DNA from: Stagonosporopsis chrysanthemi
Taxonomy: Eukaryota; Ascomycota; Dothideomycetes; Pleosporales; Didymellaceae
NCBI GenBank assembly: GCA_022560025.1
Contig: JAFISE010000003.1
Span: forward strand, 189,262-253,261
Direction of reading: 5' to 3'
DNA length: 64,000 nt
The position numbers were made by a program, and so were the translations under genes. The notes under the pieces are model-generated. The model made no database searches, was not told the origin of the DNA, and saw nothing but the letters and a program-made list of their open reading frames with translations. Position 1 is the stretch's first letter, and each line of letters begins with the position of its first letter. Positions 54,184 to 64,000 of the stretch are shown piece after piece.

Positions 54184-55991
54184 ATGTTGCTTCACTCATT
54201 GGCCTACTGGCTATCTATCGGCTCCCTTGCCGTAGGTACTGCTATTCCAGCATCTCTGATAGAGAGGCAAGATGGTGCCTGCACGAATGGACCTCGGACA
54301 CGTCAATGTTGGAGTGCTGGATATAGTATTGCCACAGATTTTGATGCAAAATCTCCCCCGGCCGGCACAACAGTCACTGTATGCCACCTAAAATGATACC
54401 AAGTCCTCTACCTAACATGTTCAGTACAATCTTGAGATCTCAAACGCAACGAGACCACATCTCGACGGATCTCCTGGCGAAAGACCATTTCAATTGATCA
54501 ATGGCCAGTATCCTGGCCCCGTCATCCGAGCAAAGTGGGGTGACACCATTGTCGTCAATGTCAAGAACAACATGCGTGACAATGGAACGGGAATTCATTG
54601 GCACGGTGTTCGTCAACTCAACAGCTGTCAGCACGACGGTGTTCCTGGAATCACGGAATGTCCCATCGCTCCTGGAAAGACTCGCCAGTACAGATTCAAA
54701 GCAACCCAGTTTGGCACAACCTGGTATCATTCTCACTGGTCAGCTCAGTATGGTGATGGCGTTCTTGGAACTGTGATCATCGACGGACCTGCCACAGCCA
54801 ATTACGACGAGGATTTGGGTGTTTTCCCGATTACGGACTACTACTATACCCCGGCTTTCACACTTAACGAAGTCGCACAGCATTCCCAAAGGGGCCCTCC
54901 CCTTCCGGATAACATACTTGTCAACGGCACTCATATCAGTCCAAACGGCGGAGGTAGTTATGCCAAGATGACAGTGACAAAGGGCAAGAAGTACCGCCTC
55001 AGAATCATTAACACATCCGTGGACAGCACCTTCAGCGTTTCCCTTGATGGCCATCCCTTCACCGTCATGACAGCGGACTTTGTTCCCATTAAGCCTTACA
55101 TTGCCAGCCAGTTGACGCTTGCTATCGGCCAAAGGTACGATGTCATGTTCGAAGCCAACCAAACCGCCAGTAACTACTGGTTCCGTGTAGGCTATGGAAC
55201 AGATTGTGGCGACAACAACATTCTCACCAAGGGCATTCAACTGGGCGCCATCCTCTCGTATTCTGGTGCACCTTCAGCCAACCCCATAACGACTGGTGTC
55301 GCCCTACGCACGACTTGTATCGACGAAGATAGGTTCAAGCTTGTGCCATTTGTACCCAATACTGTACCCTCTTCTGCAGTCGGGACAGCAGGCAAGATTG
55401 ACCTCAAACTCCAGACCGGTAATGTGGTGCGCTGGCTTCTCGACGGCTCACCAATGATCGTCGACTGGGCCAATCCTACTTTGGAGACAACGCTCGCCGG
55501 ATCGAGCAACTTCTACCCTAACGCCAACATTCGGGAGCTGACAACGAGCAATTGGTATATCTTCTACCTTGAATCAACAGATGGTTTTCAACTGCCCCAT
55601 CCTATCCATCTTCACGGCCACGATTTCTATGTTGTTGGGGAAGGACCGGGAAAGTGGGATGGCTCGGTGGGCAGTCTGAACCTGAACAATCCTCTGCGCC
55701 GCGACACAACCACGATGCCGGTGAACGGGTACCTGGTTCTCGCATTCCCTGCAGATAACCCTGGAGCCTGGGTGGTAAGTACCTCAGACGCATGAATTGA
55801 GAACGCTGCTGATAAATGTATAGATGCACTGTCACATTGCATGGCACGCCAGTCAGGGTCTCGCAATGCAGTTCTTGGAGCGCAAGGGTGAGATCCAGAG
55901 TGTTATTGGAAGCACCGCAGACTTCAAGACGGGCTGTGATGAATGGGACACTGTGAGACTTCCATACAACATGACCGATTCCGGTATTTGA
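54184..55991 (+). CDS. Secreted ascomycete laccase (multicopper oxidase)
   Basis: Three exons: 54184-54378, 54425-55774, 55824-55991, with introns of 46 and 49 nt, giving 570 residues. A signal peptide (MLLHSLAYWLSIGSLAVGTA) precedes a possible propeptide ending IERQ. All four copper motifs are present: GIHWHGVRQLNSCQHDGVPG, TTWYHSHWSAQYGDG, HPIHLHGHDFY and HCHIAWHASQGLAMQF. The residue ten after the type 1 copper Cys is Leu, typical of many ascomycete laccases. The protein ends TDSGI, the C-terminal plug (DSGL/I/V) seen in this group. It oxidises phenols with oxygen outside the cell or in the wall, for example in melanin or phenolic metabolism. Several glycosylation sites occur. Complete and apparently functional. 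Confidence 0.95.
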
Positions 55992-56748
55992 AGCTTGGGT
56001 TCCGACTTCATCCGATACTTGGGGCCTGGGGTTTGTGGACCTCGCATACGCGCATTGCGATATCACGGGCCATTATTTTCTTTTGCGCTTTCTGCATAAA
56101 CATATTGCATGAAATCATACCCCCTTCGTTGTAGTAAATTTTACCTTCTCATCTCATGTGCCACGTACCTTGACTCCTTCCATGTCACTATGCGTTCTCA
56201 ACAGACTGGATGACCTGGTAGGTTTTGTGAACTTCATAGCATCTCCTCTGTTACTCACAGTAGGAGCTCTATAACGATTAGGAGGCGTAGGCGAATCACT
56301 ATAATCCGTTGGTCAATGGAAAGCCCCGAACGCAATCGAGAGCCTTCACTTCATCGTTCCATTTCCGCAAACATTACAAGAAAGAGAATGTCAATCTTGC
56401 GTTACTGCACCCCTGAACTTCCATACACTGCGCCATGAACAACGTCAGGAAAATAAATCAACTTGTTTCAAGGTACGAGAGACTGTGCAAATCCGTAGTG
56501 CATGAGGCACTGGACTCGTTCAAGCAACGGGAAGGAAATCAAGGCATTGAGCCAGACATGGTGGAAATGAGTGGTTTTCTGCCAAACTCAATTGATCAGT
56601 AATGGTCTACCTACAGTAATATGAAAGCCTATATGTGTCTCGAAACTGCAGACCCCAGTAGAAAAACGCCAATTCCATGCCTCCCACAGACCTGGTTCCC
56701 ATGCGCCACGCTATGCAATAGTCAAATATCGTATCTGCAGGGGTCTCC
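55992..56748. other. Intergenic region between convergent laccase and KIN17
   Basis: 757 bp holding the 3' ends of two convergent genes. The start of the region is AT-rich after the laccase stop, in keeping with 3' UTR and poly(A) signals. No gene is seen. Confidence 0.4.
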
Positions 56749-57618
56749 TCAAAGCTTGACTTTCTTGACAGGCTTCTGCTCCACGCCATCGTCCTTCTTG
56801 CGCTTGAAGATACTCTGGCTCTTCATCTGACCCAAGCCAGCCTTATTCGGTGGTCCCGCCTTCGCCTTTAAGCCAAAGCTCAGTTTCACCGGTGCCGCAG
56901 CTACTATTGACTCCTCGATATCCTTCTTCTCGCTCTCAAGGGGGGAGTCGGCCTTTTTCTCTTCCGTCGGCGGGTCGTCTTCGGCGGGTGGTGTGGGGTT
57001 CTGCTTCGGCTGGGCTGCCGCTGCTGCCGCTGCCCTCTTAGCCTCGACAGCCTTCTTAGCCTCTGCCTCCTCTGCGGCGCGCTTCGCCATCTTCTTCAGC
57101 ATCTTGTCTTCGCCAGCCCCACTCCGCGCTTCCGCAGCTTCCTGCTCAGCAATCTCCTCCTTGCGCTTGACTGCTGCGATGCTTGTGTCTCGCCATGCAA
57201 TCATCAAGCCGTCCTTCTCATCCTCCTTGACGTGGCAAATGCCCTCTCGACCGAGATGCTTAACGAATTCGGACAAACTAGGCCATTTTGTCGCGTTCAT
57301 GTGAACGTGCTCTTTGTCGCGGATGTATTCATTGTAGAATTTGTTCGAAGAGATCCACTTCTCATTGTGGGCTGTGCGCAGCAAAGCAACAAAGTCGCGC
57401 TGGAAATCGGTGCTGAACTGGTTGATGAACTTGCGCGGGTCCTCGCCGACGACCTGCATTTGGCGAACGTGCGACTCGGACTGAACGTGGCATTTGAAGC
57501 CGTTGGCATCGCGACACTGCTTCTGGCAGATTTCACACCACCAGCGCAGCCTCTGAAGACCCTTCGACTTCATCTTGTTGGCGACCCATTTTGTACTTCC
57601 TGCCTCCGCTTTGCCCAT
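56749..57618 (-). CDS. KIN17: KIN17-like zinc-finger DNA/RNA-binding protein
   Basis: Single exon, 289 residues from the ATG at 57618; an upstream in-frame ATG at 57642 adds eight residues, but MGKAEAGSTKWVANKMKSKG is the conserved family start. A C2H2 zinc finger lies at about residues 28-50 (WWCEICQKQCRDANGFKCHV). The winged-helix-like domain follows (FINQFSTDFQRDFVALLRTA, then ATKWPSLSEFVKHLGREG and LMIAWRDTS). The second half is a charged Ala/Glu/Lys coiled region, and near the end LSFGLK leads to a basic tail (PVKKVKL) that may be a nuclear signal. Animal Kin17 binds curved DNA and RNA and acts in replication, repair and splicing; the C-terminal KOW domain of the animal protein is absent, as in other fungi. 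Confidence 0.92.
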   Translation of the reverse strand: MGKAEAGSTKWVANKMKSKGLQRLRWWCEICQKQCRDANGFKCHVQSESHVRQMQVVGEDPRKFINQFSTDFQRDFVALLRTAHNEKWISSNKFYNEYIRDKEHVHMNATKWPSLSEFVKHLGREGICHVKEDEKDGLMIAWRDTSIAAVKRKEEIAEQEAAEARSGAGEDKMLKKMAKRAAEEAEAKKAVEAKRAAAAAAAQPKQNPTPPAEDDPPTEEKKADSPLESEKKDIEESIVAAAPVKLSFGLKAKAGPPNKAGLGQMKSQSIFKRKKDDGVEQKPVKKVKL

Positions 57619-57985
57619 TTTCTCGACTTTGCGCGCTGGCAACTAGTTTTCGCGATGCAAGAAATTCGAGCGATCGGGGTTCCGAGGCTGTTTGTGTGAA
57701 GTAAACGAATTCAAGAACAGTGAGGTTTCGAGCGTGAGACGTAAATGCTGGAAGGCGGAGTTCATAGGGCTGAACTAATCGAGCTGATTTGGCGCGACGG
57801 CTGCACACGTGACTAGCTCCAAAATCCTGGCTTTTGCCACCACGCTAGTTCCAGAACCGGTACAAGCGTGCACGTGCTTTCCTCTTTCACAGAGACCTTT
57901 GAGGAACAACATCGACAATCGAACAATTTATTCTCGGTATTTCACAAGCCTGGTCCACACTATGTAACTAGATTCTTGAACTCTA
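57619..57985. other. KIN17 promoter and 3' flank of the acyl-CoA synthetase
   Basis: 367 bp between two minus-strand genes. It should contain the KIN17 promoter and the acyl-CoA synthetase poly(A) site. No gene seen. Confidence 0.45.
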
Positions 57986-60008
57986 TTATGTGAGTCTCAC
58001 ACTCTTGCTCTTGATACCTTCCCAGTCCTTCCTCTCGAACGACTGATATCGATCGCTCGTAGGTGGGAGCCAGTAAAGCTTATCAGTACCAGTGACCTTG
58101 TCCGGATCTACACCCTCAGCCTTCAGCCTGCCCTTTTGAATTTTCATCGTTCCCGTGTACTCTAATGCAGGAGTGACTCGCAGGAACAGCGGTACAGCAT
58201 AGCTAGGCAGCATAGCTCGTGCATGTTTCGCCAACGCTTGGAAATCGAACGTGGACTCTGTTATGCCCTCTGCCATGACTACAGACGCTGCGCCTGCACG
58301 TCCATCGTAACCCGGAACCTGAACACCATACACATTGGTCTCTGCGATCTGCGGAAAATGTCCGACCATGTCAGCGACTTCGTTTGTAGACACATTCTCT
58401 GACTTCCAACGGAAAGTGTCCCCTAGTCTGTCGACAAAGAAAACGCGGCCATCGCTGTCTTGTCGCATCATGTCGCCGGATTTGAACCACCTGCGTGCTG
58501 TCAGTCTTTGGTTTTGCGACTCAGATCATGCGGCTTACATATCTCCTTTCTGGAAGACGTCTCGTATCCTCCTGTTTACAGTCGCACCTTCGTTGTTATA
58601 GTACCCTGGAACACTCCCCAAAACTTCTGGTGTCAAGCGATGTAGTACCTGCCCAGGTTCGTTGGTACCACATCTTATCGCGAATCCGTTCTCATCCCGC
58701 ATAATGTCTTCGGTGTCGACATCCATCTTCACCCTGACTTCGTCGTTTTTGTATCTCCAATTCCAGATTAGGCCTCGAAGGCCTATAGTATGCGCTGTAA
58801 AAGGCCCAGCATTTCGATTGAATGTTGCGCCGAGTCCATCAGTAGCGGCATAGAGCTCGTTGATTATGGGTATATTGAACCGCTCGCGGAACGACTCCCA
58901 AACATCTGGTCGCATGCCATTACCCCATGCTATCTGGACGTTGTGTTTGCGCTCATACGGGTTTGGAGGCCCATTGAGCAAATACCTGCACAATTCTCCT
59001 ACGTACTGGATGTGATTCGCACCTGATGCTGCGACTTCTGGCCAGAATGTCTTGTGCGAAAATTTGCGTCCAAGCACCACTGTACTACCAGCATGTATGG
59101 TAGGTGTGACACACAAGCCATGAGCCGCACCGTGATAGAGTGGCATGCACGTGTACATCCTGTCTTCTGGCTTTAACCCTAAGTACTTCGATGTTGAAAA
59201 TCCGATAAGAAGCTCGCGGCCAGTACTCATGACTACGCCCTTTGGCAGGCCAGTGGTCCCTGAGGTGTATATCAGGCTACGGACTGACTCAATACTGATA
59301 TTCTCTCGTCGCAACTCGGGAATTGGTGTGATATCGGACAGCGAAGCAATGAATGCTGGGTCGTAATAGTGGATCGAGAGGCCAAGGCTTTCGAGTTCAG
59401 TGCGGCTGGCTTCTACGTTGCTCTTGACATCGGTGTCTGCAATGAGGTGTCTGGCTTCACAAATCTAAAGCAGGGTCAGTCGCTGGTTTCTTGCACGTAG
59501 CATCATACTGACCTTTGCACAATGTACAAGACCAGTTCCAGTCAGGTTCCAATTGATAAAGCTTATGCTTGCGCCAATCGCATCCAGGGCAAACCATAGC
59601 ATCATGTATTCTGGACTGTTCCCTCCATCAATCGCTACAATCTCCCCAACCTGCACTCCCAGATCATTCATGAGCCAATTCCCAACCCTCGTGATGGCAG
59701 CGAAGAAGTCATTGTACGTCCATGTCTGGCCTTCGAATATCAGGAACGGGTGGTTGGGTCGATTACGCAGGGCTTGATCTTCCAAGATGTGGTACGTCAA
59801 TACGCGTTTCTTCAGTACCCGGTCAGTCAAAAAGTCGACCACATCTTGCGAAGGTGTAAAACCTGCGCGAGCGTTTTTCAAGTCGTGTGCAATGTGGAAC
59901 TTTGCGTTCAAATAGGCAGCGAGGGCTGCTGTACTAGCCGCTCCTGCAGCGATTACTGGATGGTCAGTACACTCTCGTACATCACGCATATGTTCACTCA
60001 CAAGCCAT
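57986..60008 (-). CDS. FAT1: Very-long-chain acyl-CoA synthetase / fatty acid transporter (FAT1 type)
   Basis: Four exons inferred: 60002-60008, 59513-59955, 58539-59464, 57986-58490, with introns of 46-48 nt, giving 626 residues. The first exon is only 7 nt (ATG GCT T) and yields a hydrophobic start MALIAAGAASTAALAAYLNA. The alternative is no splicing and a start at 59989 (MRDVRECTDH). The AMP-binding motif is SLIYTSGTTGLPKGVVMSTG; the family signature FFVDRLGDTFRWKSENVSTN shows it belongs to the FATP/very-long-chain branch, not ordinary acyl-CoA ligases. It activates long or very long fatty acids with CoA and ATP, in peroxisomes, ER or lipid droplets, and helps uptake. The last residues, KSVRLT, are not a canonical peroxisomal targeting signal. 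Confidence 0.88.
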
Positions 60009-60617
60009 CTTTGAAGCTCTGTCAAGAAATGTTTCTATGCCTGCATGCGTGATTGTTAGCAACGACCAAACGCGATCTGAAGAATAGCAACACCGCTTGA
60101 GACGCGACCACAAGTAGCTGAACGACGATACATTATGGCTGCTAGCTCTAGAGATGGGGTAACTTCACCACCGAGGTTGTTGCCAATGCCCGAGTCAGCG
60201 AATGATGTTGTTCGTCACTGCTTCCCCACCACCCCCGCATTTCCTTCATTAGCTCAGGTGGGGCAGCAGCGAACCGCTGGTCAAGGCCATCTACTAACCT
60301 TTAAACACAAGTACAGTAGGTGGACGTTAAAATGTATCTTTGCACCATCTACACAGCGATACCTCTTCGCCGCCTTTAGGATAGACAGGAAAGAGAACCG
60401 GTTACAGACCAGAACCATCTGGGCTCGCCCTCGACCTCCATCGTACGGTAGGAAGCCTTCAACAAAGCTTGGGTGCGTGATCACCATGTTCGTTGACCGG
60501 AAGGAATGGACTCTTTACAGGACTGTGTACCAAAAGAGCATGGTATCGAGGAAATAGGGATGCCCTCGGACTGTTCTCATTTTTAACATATCCTCATTAA
60601 TATCCAACTTCCTCCTT
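60009..60617. other. Intergenic region with one doubtful small frame
   Basis: The region separates the acyl-CoA synthetase start from the 3' end of the reductase-like gene. It holds one 140-codon plus-strand frame (60135-60557), listed separately, and the promoter of the synthetase gene. Confidence 0.4.
60135..60557 (+). CDS. Doubtful small ORF (140 codons)
   Basis: ATG-initiated frame with a basic, Arg-rich product. It contains LKCIFAPSTQRYLFAAFRID and ITMFVDRKEWTLYRTVYQKS, which have some strand-like character, but no domain, signal peptide or membrane segment. It sits in the divergent gap upstream of the acyl-CoA synthetase. It may be a chance frame. I would not keep it without transcript support. 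Confidence 0.2.
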   Translation: MAASSRDGVTSPPRLLPMPESANDVVRHCFPTTPAFPSLAQVGQQRTAGQGHLLTFKHKYSRWTLKCIFAPSTQRYLFAAFRIDRKENRLQTRTIWARPRPPSYGRKPSTKLGCVITMFVDRKEWTLYRTVYQKSMVSRK

Positions 60618-61669
60618 TCAAGTCAGAGGCAGATTCTCCACCTCCTCAGCCTTTGCCTCAAACTTCCTTGCAACAACCTCTGCCTTCCCCTGCGCGATCT
60701 GCATCCCCGCACCCGCCGCAGCTTTCAAGCCCTTCGCCATCGCAATCGCCGCCTGCTTCATCACAACCATCATATCACCCACCGCAAACACCCCCCTTAC
60801 GCTCGTCTCATTGAACATTGGGTTTATAATCTGGACATGACCGCCCATCGCCGGCTCCACTGTCTCAACGCCGAGCTGATCGATGAGATGTTGCGACCTG
60901 TTCATAGTGGCTGGGCGGTGCGCGATAAAGCACAGAGTCACTGGCTCGCCTGTCTCGAACGCGATTGTCACACCGTTCTCGTGCGACGGCCCGTTGTTGA
61001 CGAGACGCATGATCTTGCGGGAATCGACTTTGTCGCCAAAGACCCGGGAAACCTTGAGCGCCTGTTGAATAGGAGGGTCGTCAGGAATAGCACCGTGACT
61101 GAAGATGGTCACTCGGTCATCGAATGCTCTGGCCATCTGGACAAGATGTGACTGTGATGGATGTTTGAACTCGAGGATACCAATGGGGGTGCCGCGCTGC
61201 TCGAAGCTGTCACATGCTAGACACTGATAGATGTGGTCTTGACAGTTCTCCCTGTAGCCTGGGATGTCTGGCATGATGTCCTCTGAGCCAGTTGCGAGGA
61301 TCAGCTTCTTCCCCTGGTAAGTCTTGTCATTACTGTCGCGGATTTGGAAGCCCTCGTACTTGTCCTCTCCAACTTACTTGTGGCTGCATACGTAGTTCTG
61401 GCATGCTGGAACCAGACAGTATCGTATCGAGATTCGATTTGCTCCCGAGCTGTGCGGCGGAAACTGTACGGATCGTGATGGCCTCTACTGGCGATGGTGT
61501 GCATGTGCTTGATCCCTTCGTTGCGGTACTCTTGTGAGTCAAAGACTATTGCCGTGCCGCGAGTGCGTGTGAAAACTAATGCGGCATTCAATCCCGCAGG
61601 ACCTGCTCCGATAATCAGAGCATCAAAGACGTGTGGTCGTAATGCTGCCATAGTCTTCAGATGGGCCAT
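60618..61669 (-). pseudogene. Thioredoxin-reductase-like FAD/NAD(P) oxidoreductase with a one-base frameshift
   Basis: The first frame (61669 to about 61390) starts MAHLKTMAALRPHVFDALII, with the FAD motif IIGAGPAGLNAALVFTRTRG. Around 61385 coding passes to another frame, which continues VGEDKYEGFQIRDSNDKTYQ, then LILATGSEDIMPDIPGYREN, the CxxC region HIYQCLACDSFEQRG, and the second FAD motif GVFAVGDMM near the end. The break lies in the bases AGTAAGTTGGAG; no intron of plausible length restores the frame without deleting a conserved strand. One base seems to be missing after AAG. Whether this is a natural frameshift or an assembly error cannot be told from the sequence. Relatives include GliT-like dithiol oxidases and thioredoxin reductases. 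The rest of the frame is intact, so the loss would be recent. Confidence 0.7.
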
Positions 61670-62512
61670 ACGCTTTGCTGAGTAGGCAATAGGACAGCTT
61701 TAGAGTTGTCGCTTGTGTACGCGACGAGAAACCGAAGGACGAGTACAGATATACTAGAAGACTACCATTGCATATATCTTGTATTTCTCAGCCCTAACTG
61801 ACGGTTTAGAGACTTTCCTAGAATTGAACTTATATAGATGGTTCTGTAAGCTATCCATCAAACGGACTATGCGAATACATACCAAGACCAGTACTTTTTT
61901 AATATCCCCTCTTCAGAACATGTAATGCTACGCTACATGTGGACGACAAATCGCCGGTGATGCCTGCATCTCGTTGTGTAAAGTGATGAAAGAATGCCAA
62001 ACACCAGGGCAGAAAGTCTCCGATTAAGTCTCCATCAGTACGCAAAGCACTAACAGTCCACAAGAAATCCTCACAATATGAGAGAGTGCCTAAGATAAGG
62101 GACGGTCAGGCACGTTTCCTGTGTTCGAGGTAGCAGATGGAAATTTCAGGGGTCAAGAAAGCTAGCCGATGGTTAAACACGTCTCGCCACATCGCGCATA
62201 CTAAGTGCAAGCTGACGACCAAGGTCTCAAGTTAAGAAATTGCGCTTCGATTAATGATCATGCCAACGGAACGGGCTTACCAGTTGTGCGGCCGTTTCGT
62301 GAGCCGGCGCCGATATCGTGGGCTTAATCTCCAGTATCATCAAGTGATTCCCAACACTGACACGTCCGATTTGAGCGGCTCGTATTATAACCCTTTCGGA
62401 AGTTCGTGAGATAGAGCCGTCCCCGTGTCGGCATGTGTATTGAGATCAATGAGTGGATCATCACTTCTGGATGCTAGACCAGGTCCGCTGGTCAAACGCC
62501 TGCTTGGCCGTG
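61670..62512. other. Intergenic region, nothing recognised
   Basis: 843 bp between two minus-strand genes, holding the promoter of the reductase-like gene and the 3' UTR of the next gene. No open frame of note, no repeat, no recognised control site. Confidence 0.45.
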
Positions 62513-63183
62513 CTAAAGAGTGTCAGAGGTAAGCTCTTTGTGCAGCGCAATTGAAGACCCACCTGCCTGTGTCTCAAGAATACTGCGCATATCAGAAACA
62601 AACGACTCCAAGCTTTCGATCAAGGTGGAAAAGTTTCCAGCACCCTGTCTGACAACATGCCAGGTCGGACTGCTGGCGTCGGCGAAAGCAATTGCTCGTG
62701 TAATGTAGAACTCTTGTGCCTCCCCAGACAGAGTAATATTCTTTGTAGAGGTGCACACATCGAAGCGTTGATTAGTGAGATGCCTCTCAGGATAGAGCAG
62801 GCTGACGAGGTCTGTTTGATGGTCAGCAGGTATATAATGCATAGTCATCGACATCACGTACGTATTGCTTGCTCCCGTAGAATGTTCTCGAGCTTTACAC
62901 GCGATATTGCTTCCTCCGTTCTTGTATGCGTCAAAGTGACAGCTGGAGGCAACGGCTGACGTTGAGGCACTGCCTCGCTTTCGGCTGCTTCACTGACTGG
63001 AGCACCGACTTCGGCTCGGTGGTCGTCTCGTTCCCGCACATTTGCGGCTTCCGTGAGCGTTACATTGCTGTCTGCGCTGCTGAGAGGTGCATGGCCTCTG
63101 CGGCCGGACCGAATCAGTCGAACTAGAGGCTTGATTTTGAACCTACGCTGGAAGCGACTGCCATAGTAGTTGGTTGTAGTCAT
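62513..63183 (-). CDS. Small protein of unknown function
   Basis: Two exons: 62862-63183 and 62513-62811, with a 50-nt intron (GTACGT donor, CTGAC branch, CAG acceptor), giving 206 residues. The N-terminal 60 residues are strongly basic (SRFQRRFKIKPLVRLIRSGR), without a cleavable signal. The middle is acidic and Pro-rich. The C-terminal half is amphipathic helix (LVSLLYPERHLTNQRFDVCT; ITRAIAFADASSPTWHVVRQ; TLIESLESFVSDMRSILETQ). No family recognised. It lies between the reductase-like gene and VPS37 on the same strand. Confidence 0.65.
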
Positions 63184-63404
63184 TGTGATAGCGAAAGTGC
63201 TGCTGAATTAACGATGTGGGGCGGAAAACGATGGTATGATGAAGTTGCGTGTGGTGATGATCCTAAGGTGTCTGTGTTGGGCAGAATGTAGAGCAGCATC
63301 ATGCGGAAAGACCACTGACTATGGTCGCTGCCCACCTAACATACTCTCCTTGGAAGCCATCAGCTCGCACCTGCCTTGTACGGTGAACAGCACCTGGTGA
63401 ATTA

Positions 63405-64000
63405 TTAACGCCATCCACCGACTCGGCCCTCGTCCCATCTTTCTTTTCGCTCTGCTCTTAGGTAGGCAACTTTTCGGCCTTCTCTTATGCGTTTGACGAA
63501 GTCGATCACCTCCCGTTCACTAGCAATCGCGTCATGGCCACCGACGCCCTCACCTTCCAGGAAACTCTCTTCTAGTCCTCGACACAGAGCCTCCTGCTCT
63601 CCAACAGCGGCACTCAAGCGCTGGTACAATGCCGGCGGACTGAACTCTCGCAGGGCCTCGTCTTGCTCTGCTTGTTTTGCTTTCCATTGGCGTTCCAGGG
63701 CGCGAAGAGCTAACAAGCGTGACTGAGTGCCATCGCGCTGGTGCTGTACATGCGATTCGAGCTGCTTTAGTGACTCTGCAAGGCGGACGTTCTGAATGAG
63801 AAGTGCCTGCAATGGTGCCGTTGATGCTCGAAGCGACTCATGTGCCGTCTCAGGGCTGTGAATGATTGCATGCTGCAGTTCTGGTGACTGCAAGATCTCA
63901 TGCAGATCTTTGGTTCTGTCGACTCATGAACATCCATGCATGTCGATCTAGGGTCTAACATACGCTTTGTCTTTCAGAAATTCAGGCAGCCAGCCGTCAT
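63405..64000 (-). CDS. VPS37: ESCRT-I subunit Vps37 (Mod_r domain), partial
   Basis: Two exons are visible: 63964 to beyond 64000, and 63405-63915, joined by a 48-nt intron (GTATGT donor, CAG acceptor). The gene continues outside the window, so the N-terminus is missing. The visible 182 or so residues hold the Mod_r domain: DLHEILQSPELQHAIIHSPE, LQALLIQNVRLAESLKQLES, RALERQWKAKQAEQDEALREF, then SPPALYQRLSAAVGEQEALC and EGEGVGGHDAIASEREVIDF. It ends RERKERWDEGRVGGWR-like, with the usual Trp. Vps37 joins Vps23 and Vps28 in ESCRT-I on endosomes, which sorts ubiquitinated membrane proteins into multivesicular bodies. Confidence 0.88.

Overview
This window is nuclear DNA from a filamentous ascomycete (Pezizomycotina). 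The genes are split by short introns, mostly 46-60 nt, with GTANGT-like donors and CTNAC/CTGAC branch sites. Several proteins are typical of moulds, such as a FlbC-type conidiation regulator, an ascomycete laccase ending in DSGI, a fungal SLATT protein and Zn2Cys6 regulators. Gene families and spacing suggest a Dothideomycete, but that placement is inference. No functional mobile element, rRNA, tRNA or CRISPR array was recognised by eye.

Layout. 1-8.4 kb: the end of a membrane protein, an acidic-tailed protein of unknown function, a 2TM SLATT protein, then a head-to-head pair, TRP4 (tryptophan synthesis, with a TGACTCA general-control site upstream) and MAK21 (60S ribosome assembly). 8.4-15.8 kb: a 7.4 kb gene desert with GC-rich microsatellites leading into flbC, a layout common for developmental regulators. 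16.8-20.7 kb: a second desert containing a sharp GC-skew switch near 19.65 kb. 20.7-29.1 kb: housekeeping and signalling genes, GPN1/NPA3, CWF19-like and six-exon protein kinase C. 31.5-34.7 kb: a Zn2Cys6 regulator with no in-frame ATG in its first recognisable exon. 35.4-44.8 kb: a secreted protein of unknown function, a secreted sialidase-like protein, NAS6 (proteasome chaperone), a TMF1/Sgm1-like golgin, a Nit-family amidase and an F-box-like protein.

45.2-54.2 kb is a sparse, accessory-looking stretch. It holds an FAD monooxygenase pseudogene with two frameshifts and six in-frame stops, and a threonine-rich secreted protein. It ends at a complete secreted laccase. 56.7-64 kb returns to dense genes: KIN17, a FAT1-type acyl-CoA synthetase, a thioredoxin-reductase-like gene with a one-base frameshift, an unknown small protein, and the 3' part of VPS37 (ESCRT-I) running off the window.

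Most genes act in separate core pathways; no biosynthetic cluster is evident. The best candidates for less-described biology are the SLATT protein with 48-residue amphipathic repeats, the flbC upstream region, the skew switch at 19.65 kb, and the recently broken genes. Exon borders were set by hand from splice consensus, reading-frame phase and protein continuity.
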